Positions 1 through 4,753 of a DNA stretch of 6,616 nt are shown piece by piece. The DNA is taken from contig JAFZZD010000111.1 in the NCBI GenBank assembly GCA_017615955.1, positions 1 through 6,616 of the forward strand, written 5' to 3'. A program made the position numbers and the translations under genes. The notes under the pieces are model-generated. The model had not been told where the DNA came from. It ran no database searches and was given only the letters and a program-made list of their open reading frames with translations. The DNA is from Victivallales bacterium. GTDB taxonomy: Bacteria; Verrucomicrobiota; Lentisphaeria; Oligosphaerales; Oligosphaeraceae. The number at the start of each line of letters is the position of its first letter. Positions within the stretch are counted from its first letter, which is position 1.

Positions 1-211
1 ATTCGCGATTGCTTTTCACCACCTTTTTTGCAGTCACCTTGCCTGCCTTGTCAGACAAAGATGTCTCAATGGAAACGCCCGCATTCTGCTCTTCAAGCAA
101 AGGGGACTTGTACTTTGGCAACGGCGCACTCATCTTGCGGGCGCCAGCCATGGCAAGCACAGAGGACAGGACAAGTCCAGCAATCAGTAAAAACCAATTA
201 TTACCGCTCAT
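1..211 (-). CDS. N-terminal fragment of an unidentified single-pass membrane protein, cut by the left window edge
   Basis: The ATG at 211..209 overlaps the stop of the GspM-like gene in an ATGA junction. A GGGAGG Shine-Dalgarno at 226..221 lies 9 nt upstream. Seventy codons are visible and the frame stays open to the window edge. Residues 5-24 form one hydrophobic segment (NWFLLIAGLVLSSVLAMAGA), followed by a basic ARK and then a polar linker with many lysines. This could be an uncleaved inner-membrane anchor or a signal peptide. No diagnostic domain lies in the visible part. Its position directly after GspM suggests another T2SS envelope component, such as a GspC/PilP-like clamp protein, GspN, or an N-terminally extended secretin subunit. 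A short N-terminus, one membrane segment and a linker would fit GspC best, but that is inference from position. The call as a real coupled gene is firm; its identity is open. Confidence 0.72.
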   Translation of the reverse strand, partial: MSGNNWFLLIAGLVLSSVLAMAGARKMSAPLPKYKSPLLEEQNAGVSIETSLSDKAGKVTAKKVVKSNRE

Positions 212-927
212 TTTGCATTTCCTCCCTTGCTTCCACCAGAAACAACCTTGCGAGTTGATGTCTTGCCTTTTACTGTGCCTTTGCCTGTGGCTTTGGATGA
301 CTTGGATTTGCCAGTGTCAAAGACCATATTATCCAGCGACACATCACCGCCCAGCACCTTGACAGCCTCCTCATTCAAGACAAAGGCACGCAGACGTCCG
401 CTCATTTTCACGCCAGTTGGCTTCTGGAGGTTGTCCGGCTCGATTTTGCAACTGGACCAGCTGAAGCTGTGCCGTGCATTCTCCAATTCACGCAGCAGCC
501 TGGTGACCTCGCGCATGGACACGCCGCGCATCTCCATGCGCAGCTCCACTTCCTGAATATAGTTCACATTGTTTGTCTTGATAAGACGCGCCTCCCTGCT
601 CTGTATATTCACGCTTGCAAGCCTGGCAATCTTGTTGAATTCCTCCAGGACTTCCTGTTCCACGGGCATCGTGGTTCTGGTTCTTACCCAGAACTGCCCT
701 GACTTGCCACGCAATTCGGCAAGTTCAGCCTGCCAGTCCTGGTTCATCTTCTTCATCACTGCCAAATCTCCACGCAGGGACTTCAGGCGGTTCTGCTCCT
801 CTTGAATATGCGAATCAGTAGGCAGCTCAATCATTGGCAGATATTGATGCCCCAGCATGAGGACAAACGCCAATACAAGCACCCCCAGTATGATCTTCTG
901 GTATTTGTTCTTTTGTTGTTGTGTCAT
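208..927 (-). CDS. GspM/PilO-like T2SS inner-membrane platform protein
   Basis: This 239-residue protein has the architecture of the GspM/PilO family. A short basic cytoplasmic N-terminus is followed by one membrane segment (about 11-29, IILGVLVLAFVLMLG). A heptad-like charged helix follows at about 40-75 (EEQNRLKSLRGDL...MKKMNQDW). A periplasmic alpha/beta region at about 88-185 resembles the PilO/GspM ferredoxin-like fold, with the strand-helix pattern VELRMEMRGVSMREVTRLLREL at about 127-148. GspM partners GspL in the inner membrane and helps link the ATPase GspE to the pseudopilus; this role is known for the family and inferred here. The last 33 residues (207-239) are an unusual Lys/Ser/Gly/Thr tail with ten basic and no acidic residues. 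The gene starts 28 bp after gspL, with GCAGG at 940..936 eight bases before the ATG. It ends in an ATGA overlap with the next gene. Sequence similarity in this family is always weak, so the call rests on layout and neighbours. Confidence 0.68.
   Translation of the reverse strand: MTQQQKNKYQKIILGVLVLAFVLMLGHQYLPMIELPTDSHIQEEQNRLKSLRGDLAVMKKMNQDWQAELAELRGKSGQFWVRTRTTMPVEQEVLEEFNKIARLASVNIQSREARLIKTNNVNYIQEVELRMEMRGVSMREVTRLLRELENARHSFSWSSCKIEPDNLQKPTGVKMSGRLRAFVLNEEAVKVLGGDVSLDNMVFDTGKSKSSKATGKGTVKGKTSTRKVVSGGSKGGNAK
221..226 (-). promoter_or_regulatory. Shine-Dalgarno of the left-edge gene
   Basis: The minus strand reads GGGAGG nine bases before the ATG at 211. It lies inside the glycine-rich C-terminal codons of the GspM-like gene. 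Together with the ATGA overlap it supports this start, although the frame has no long upstream history to compare. Confidence 0.6.
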
Positions 928-955
928 AATATTAACCTGCGTGGCAACTATGCGG

Positions 956-2440
956 TCATTCTTCCTCTACCTGTATCTCCAATGCATCGCCAGAGCCCCC
1001 CTCCACCACTGCATCAATGGCATCATTAGCCTTCTGCTTCTGTGCCTGCTTCTGCTGTTTCAAGTACGTCTCCAACGCTTTCTTCTCCTCTGGAGTGTCA
1101 TAACGGGCCTTCAAGACAAAACGCCTTTCCGAATAGCCCGCCCTGTTGTTGGCCGACTTGGTCTCCACTACGTCACCCAGGATCGGGGAATTGTTCAGGC
1201 GAAGACTGATGTCCATATTCGCCGTATCTCCCATTGGCTCCCGAAGCACGAATGTAACTGGAACTACACTGGAGCCTATGTCCATTGTCCAGGTGAATGG
1301 TCCCGCAAACCAAGCTGGGGGCTTTGTCTGCTTGGTAAGTTCTATCAGCACATCAGAAAGCAGCGGCGCGTCAATCTTGTAGCGTGCCATCTCCTCCTCA
1401 AGCATCTTCGCGGCCTCCGCATATTTTCCACCTGAGGCCGCTTTCAGCGATTTCATTTCGTTCTCCACGGTCTTTATGTCCTTCTGTATAAGGCGCAGTC
1501 TCGTCTTCCTTATCTGGAAGCCCTGCATAAATCCATAGCAAAGGCAGATTACTATGAAGGCGCAAAGGACAGTGGCCACGATTTTGCAGGCCTGATACCT
1601 CTTTGGTCTCAATTCCGATGGCAGTTCAGGCAAAGTCCTGGCATCCTGCGCCACAGAGCGTGTCAATCCGTAAGCAGCAGTTACAATCGCCGGCAGGAAT
1701 GCAAGCTGCTCTTGCTCTGGCAGGGAGGAAAGTTCCCCCAGATCCAGCCCTTCAAAGGGAAGAAGCTCGCGAACACTGGCATTGGCAGGCAATTCAAATG
1801 GCACAGCCTCACGTCCATTAGTGCCCTGGACATAGCGGAAGCTTGCCTTACCTGGAAAAGTCACAGCCACATCTGAAAACACCGGATCCAGCAACACAGG
1901 CGCAGGAGCCAAAATATCCACCTTGGACAGTCCAGTTGCAGCGGCCAGCCATTTGCGCCATACGTCCTTCTTCACATAGAACAGGCGCAGTTTTAGCCGT
2001 TTTGCCTGCCCATCCTGCTTCGTTTCAAGAATTCTGTATCCCCATTCCAGTTGTTCAGCCGGCAGTGGCGTACTTTTCCTTAATTCAAATGCCAGCGCTG
2101 CCCTGAGTTCCTGTTCCTTCAGCATTGGCATTTCCAAATCGGCCATGCCCCAGGCACCTGCCATTGGCGAGGCCAGGCAATATGAGGCTTCATTGACACC
2201 CAATTGCCTGCGCCCATCGGAGAGCATTTCCGCAAAGGCCCCCTTCTGTTCCTGTCCATGGGACTTGTCTTCCGCCTTCCATATTGCAGCAATGCGGAGC
2301 TTGTCTCCAGCTCCGCACTCCAGACGAATGCCCAGGCACAGCCCGTCCACATCCCATGAGAATGCAGTGCAACTTCTCCGCACCGCATTGATTTGCTGGG
2401 ATGCCTGTACTGTCTTGTTATCTGACTGCTTGCTTGTCAT
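956..2440 (-). CDS. GspL-like (PilM/PilN-type) T2SS platform protein
   Basis: This 494-residue protein (start at the ATG at 2440) has the GspL plan. The cytoplasmic part, about 1-284, contains a PilM-like stretch at about 109-133 (EQELRAALAFELRKSTPLP followed by a WGYRIL motif), as in the actin-like domain of GspL/PilM. A basic RPKRYQACK precedes one membrane segment at about 285-307, matching the positive-inside rule. Next come a charged coiled coil (about 310-352) and a PilN/GspL-type periplasmic domain with an 'L..LTKQTKPPAWF' motif near 365-378. In the T2SS the cytoplasmic domain binds the ATPase GspE and the periplasmic part pairs with GspM; here that is inferred. The C-terminus adds a Lys/Gln-rich helix and an acidic end. 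A longer version could begin at TTG 2458. I prefer ATG 2440 because it makes an ATGA overlap with gspK like the other junctions, and it has AGGA seven bases upstream. The N-terminal 25 residues look disordered. Confidence 0.78.
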   Translation of the reverse strand: MTSKQSDNKTVQASQQINAVRRSCTAFSWDVDGLCLGIRLECGAGDKLRIAAIWKAEDKSHGQEQKGAFAEMLSDGRRQLGVNEASYCLASPMAGAWGMADLEMPMLKEQELRAALAFELRKSTPLPAEQLEWGYRILETKQDGQAKRLKLRLFYVKKDVWRKWLAAATGLSKVDILAPAPVLLDPVFSDVAVTFPGKASFRYVQGTNGREAVPFELPANASVRELLPFEGLDLGELSSLPEQEQLAFLPAIVTAAYGLTRSVAQDARTLPELPSELRPKRYQACKIVATVLCAFIVICLCYGFMQGFQIRKTRLRLIQKDIKTVENEMKSLKAASGGKYAEAAKMLEEEMARYKIDAPLLSDVLIELTKQTKPPAWFAGPFTWTMDIGSSVVPVTFVLREPMGDTANMDISLRLNNSPILGDVVETKSANNRAGYSERRFVLKARYDTPEEKKALETYLKQQKQAQKQKANDAIDAVVEGGSGDALEIQVEEE

Positions 2441-3450
2441 TGTATCATCCTGTTCCAAATTGAAAGGGACTGGCTTTCTCTTTCGGCGAAGATCGTGCTG
2501 TTGTTCAAGTCAACTTCACGAATTACGCTGTATATCACCCTCACCTCACCGTCATCACTTGCGGCTGAAGCGAAAATCTGCGCCACGTTGCCTTCAGTGA
2601 AACTGTATTTTGACTTTAGGTTGTAGAACATGTCAGAGGAAAGACTTTCATCCAGGGGGACCGATTCCTCCGTCCAGCGCCTACGGGCCTCCAGGATCTC
2701 CTGCAATTCCTCGTCAGTCAATTTCTCATCTGTGCTCCCCATATCCGCCTGAATCTCGGCGGCTGAAACTGCAAAGAAGGAAACCTTGCCGTTCTCCGTT
2801 TCCTTAAGCGTCTTCTTGTTAGGCGGAATTATGGTGACTTCTCCTGTGATCACCTTGTCCCATCCGTCCAGCCAATATACCTCCTCCTTGAACTGCATCG
2901 AGCCATCACGGGGCATGGCATAAAGCCCGTCGCCCTCATAATCCCCCTCCTCCTTGCCATTGAGACGCACATTGGTATCGGCGTCGGTGTAATCCGCCAG
3001 CACATCGCAGAAGTTGTCTATCATTTCCAGCGTGTCCGTGTCATCCATGTCCACATTCTTCTTGAAAGTGTCCGTCTTGTCCAGTCGTATGGATTTTTCC
3101 ACGCCTGCTATGTAGGCATACGTGTTCGAGCCGTAGAGCTGGTGTTCCCTGCGGTCCGCCATCCAGGGTTCAAAGTCAGTCTCATTGACTCTGGTTTCAT
3201 CGCTCTTGCCCAGTTCCCGGTCAGAATACAGCCTGCGGTCCGTGATATGCATCCACAATGCATGGTCCGCCGCAGCCTCGGCCACATATCGCAATTGCGA
3301 ACGGCGGCATGTCACGTAGGCTTCCTTGGAGATCACCTCGCACACTGTCATCATGTGCACCACCATGAGCAGCGTAACCGCCAGCACTCCCAGTACCATG
3401 ATCAGTGCCATTCCGCGTTCGCGGCTATGTGAGGTGCTAGCTTTTCTCAT
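2437..3450 (-). CDS. GspK-like minor pseudopilin (T2SS pseudopilus tip)
   Basis: The 337-residue length is close to the usual size of GspK. The N-terminus has a prepilin-type leader ending RERG at residue 13. Cleavage there would leave MALIMVLGVLAVTLLMVVHM as the hydrophobic helix. The +5 position is Met rather than Glu; absence of Glu5 is characteristic of GspK and distinguishes it from GspG-J. The helix continues into 'RYVAEAAADHALW' (55-67), the Ala/Glu-rich pattern seen in GspK and PilX-type proteins. An acidic region at 134-174 contains 'DYTDADTNVRLNG' (153-165), which matches the family's D-x-D signature before the second half of the T2SSK domain. In known systems GspK caps the GspI-GspJ complex at the pseudopilus tip in the periplasm. 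The gene follows gspJ by an ATGA overlap and has no strong ribosome site of its own (GTGGA is the best), so coupled translation is likely. Confidence 0.82.
   Translation of the reverse strand: MRKASTSHSRERGMALIMVLGVLAVTLLMVVHMMTVCEVISKEAYVTCRRSQLRYVAEAAADHALWMHITDRRLYSDRELGKSDETRVNETDFEPWMADRREHQLYGSNTYAYIAGVEKSIRLDKTDTFKKNVDMDDTDTLEMIDNFCDVLADYTDADTNVRLNGKEEGDYEGDGLYAMPRDGSMQFKEEVYWLDGWDKVITGEVTIIPPNKKTLKETENGKVSFFAVSAAEIQADMGSTDEKLTDEELQEILEARRRWTEESVPLDESLSSDMFYNLKSKYSFTEGNVAQIFASAASDDGEVRVIYSVIREVDLNNSTIFAERESQSLSIWNRMIQ
2448..2451 (-). promoter_or_regulatory. Shine-Dalgarno that decides the gspL start
   Basis: The minus strand carries AGGA seven bases before the ATG at 2440. The alternative TTG at 2458 has no purine-rich site at proper distance: the bases just upstream are CTTTCAATT. 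This supports the shorter protein. Confidence 0.6.
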
Positions 3451-4133
3451 GGTGTATTGTCCACTGGCAGTTCAAATGTGCCATACCTTTCCCGGTAGCT
3501 GTTTCCCATGGTCCTCCGAAGCCAGGATTCCTCCCGCCCATCCTGCCATTTCACCCTGATCTGTATTGCAAGTGGAATGTCCTTCCTCTCGCTATCCTCC
3601 GTCTCCCAGGCATCCCTCCAGAACAGGCGGTCCTGCCATGCGTCCGACACGTCGCTGGAAAAGTCCGCATACAGGAATGAAATGCTTTCCACGCCAGTGC
3701 TTATGACACTGACTTTCTTCCTGTCGTCCGCTATGTCTTCCCAGTTGATGAATGGCCTGTCCGTGTAGAGGGCCTTCAGTTCTCCGTCCTCCAGAAACAG
3801 TTCCACGAAGCGCAGGGAGCCTTCAGCCGTGTCGTTGAGGCGATGCAGATATGCGATGCGCAGGACATCCGCCTCCGCCACAATGAATGGAACCACCTTG
3901 ACAATGCCATCATCCCTCTCCCGCCAGAGAAATGGCACCGCATTCGACAGGATGCTGTCCAGCGTCCTGTCCATCGCAAGAAGTTCCGCCAGCCGATTGC
4001 GTTCGGTGGTAATGCTGCCCCACGAGGAGGAGACATGGCCGGAAAACGCGAACAAGGCCACCGCCACCATCATGAATATGGTGACTGCAATCGCCAGTTC
4101 AAGCAAGGTGAAATGTCTGCGCCTTCCACTCAT
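3447..4133 (-). CDS. GspJ-like minor pseudopilin
   Basis: This 228-residue protein has a class III (type IV prepilin) leader. After the short basic MSGRRRH comes FTLLELAIAVTIFMMVAVALFAF, with Phe8 as +1 and Glu12 as +5. The residue at -1 is His, not the canonical Gly. The soluble part fits GspJ: a helix with 'TERNRLAELLAMDRTLDSIL' (43-62), then mixed strands, and near the end an 'IPLAIQIRVKW' stretch (186-196), which corresponds to the family's conserved 'lP-a-i-l-l' strand. GspJ normally sits with GspI and GspK at the pseudopilus tip. The start overlaps gspI by ATGA, with AAGGAAG about nine bases upstream, and the stop overlaps gspK the same way. It could be a more general prepilin-type protein, but its size, its order between I and K, and the C-terminal pattern favour GspJ. 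Confidence 0.75.
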   Translation of the reverse strand: MSGRRRHFTLLELAIAVTIFMMVAVALFAFSGHVSSSWGSITTERNRLAELLAMDRTLDSILSNAVPFLWRERDDGIVKVVPFIVAEADVLRIAYLHRLNDTAEGSLRFVELFLEDGELKALYTDRPFINWEDIADDRKKVSVISTGVESISFLYADFSSDVSDAWQDRLFWRDAWETEDSERKDIPLAIQIRVKWQDGREESWLRRTMGNSYRERYGTFELPVDNTP

Positions 4134-4528
4134 TCCAAATCATCTTCCTTTATGAGCTTCTGCACCCAGTTTTCGCCTTTTATGCGCCCTTCCCTGTCCC
4201 TAAGCACTATGTGGTACTCGCCCAGCATCCATTCGTGGACATGCTCAAGCGCCTCTTCGTGAATGTCCTCCACTTCAGAAAGTTCGCATGACACAGACAC
4301 GCCCTCCTGCAGCAAGCCGTCCGGCAGAGTCACATTTGGGCCGCCCAGCAGGTAAGCCTCAGTAGCCTGCGTCAGCTGGTGCTGCCAGTTCCACCTGTCC
4401 TTGGAGCGCAACAACGAGGAACGCGCACTGCCAAGAATGCCAAGTATGGCGGCCACTGACATGGACAGAATGGTGGCTGCCACCATTATCTCCATCAACG
4501 TAAATCTATGTGCCGTCGCTCTTGACAT
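4130..4528 (-). CDS. GspI-like minor pseudopilin, first gene of the gsp operon
   Basis: This 132-residue protein has a prepilin-type N-terminus: a basic leader MSRATAHR, then FTLMEIMVAATILSMSVAAILGILG, with Phe9 as +1 and Glu13 as +5. Arg replaces Gly at -1. The mature part is short and ends in a few strands with 'GEYHIVLRDREG' (103-114). About 120-130 residues is the usual size of GspI, and GspI normally precedes GspJ and GspK, so order and length support this name. GspH is less likely because it is usually longer. The start at 4528 has AGGAG at 4537..4533, four bases upstream, which is slightly close. The gene follows a 225-bp intergenic region and so probably begins the transcription unit. 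The visible body sequence alone would not separate GspI from other minor pseudopilins. Confidence 0.66.
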   Translation of the reverse strand: MSRATAHRFTLMEIMVAATILSMSVAAILGILGSARSSLLRSKDRWNWQHQLTQATEAYLLGGPNVTLPDGLLQEGVSVSCELSEVEDIHEEALEHVHEWMLGEYHIVLRDREGRIKGENWVQKLIKEDDLE

Positions 4529-4532
4529 CCTG

Positions 4533-4537
4533 CTCCT
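4533..4537 (-). promoter_or_regulatory. Shine-Dalgarno of the gspI-like gene
   Basis: The minus strand reads AGGAG followed by CAGG and the ATG at 4528. The spacing of four bases is short, but no other ATG nearby keeps the prepilin leader. I saw no convincing sigma-70 promoter pair in the AT-rich stretch 4538-4620, although a promoter for the operon is expected there. Confidence 0.6.
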
Positions 4538-4623
4538 AAAAAGGCCAATTCAGCCCATTTAACGAAACATTCCCCGATATATTGTCTTTGAAAAACTATT
4601 TTTTGATGTTTTCGTGCCTTTCT

Positions 4624-4750
4624 GCGCGGCCAAATGGCCGCTCATAAGGACGTTGGACTTACATTCGCTCCTGGAAATGCAAAATTGCAGCCGCGCAAGA
4701 CCACTGGCGCATAGCAGCCCTGCGTCCTGCCGCGCGGCCAGTGGCCGCGC
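4624..4750. repeat. REP/MITE-like element bounded by two related GC-rich palindromes
   Basis: A segment of about 127 bp in the intergenic region has a palindrome at each end. At 4626-4641, GCGGCCA and TGGCCGC are separated by AA. At 4734-4748 the same two arms are separated by a single G, and this palindrome extends to 4732-4750 as GCGCGGCC / GGCCGCGC. Both copies share the 9-mer GCGCGGCCA (4624-4632 and 4732-4740). Between them lie a small palindrome, TGCAAAATTGCA (4678-4689), and a CCACTGG (4701-4707) that is the inverse of CCAGTGG in the right palindrome (4738-4744), so alternative folds are possible. There is no open gene inside with a start and ribosome site. The form resembles a non-autonomous REP- or MITE-type dispersed repeat. 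Copy number elsewhere cannot be judged from one window. Confidence 0.5.
4732..4750 (-). terminator. Hairpin immediately after the MlaA-hydrolase stop codon, possible transcript end
   Basis: A perfect 8-bp GC stem (GCGCGGCC / GGCCGCGC) with a 3-base loop begins three bases after the TGA at 4756..4754. On the minus-strand transcript it is followed by GGCAGG, not by a U tract, so it is not a classical intrinsic terminator. It may protect the 3' end or slow polymerase. It is also the right end of the palindromic element. Confidence 0.3.
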
Positions 4751-4753
4751 ACA

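Noticed and set aside
857..1435. Plus-strand open frame (192 codons) antisense to gspL and gspM
   Set aside because: Composition looks like a shadow translation. The hydrophobic N-terminal runs come from the antisense of Lys/Gln/Glu codons in the coiled-coil tail of GspL.
4591..4603. AAAAA-CTA-TTTTT inverted repeat
   Set aside because: A five-base A/T stem with a three-base loop is too weak for a terminator and is common by chance in AT-rich intergenic DNA.
4538..4620. Promoter for the gsp operon in the AT-rich stretch, with TATATC and TTAAAT as -10 candidates
   Set aside because: Neither candidate has a recognisable -35 at 16-18 bases, and the consensus of this lineage is unknown to me. 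A promoter is likely here but cannot be placed.
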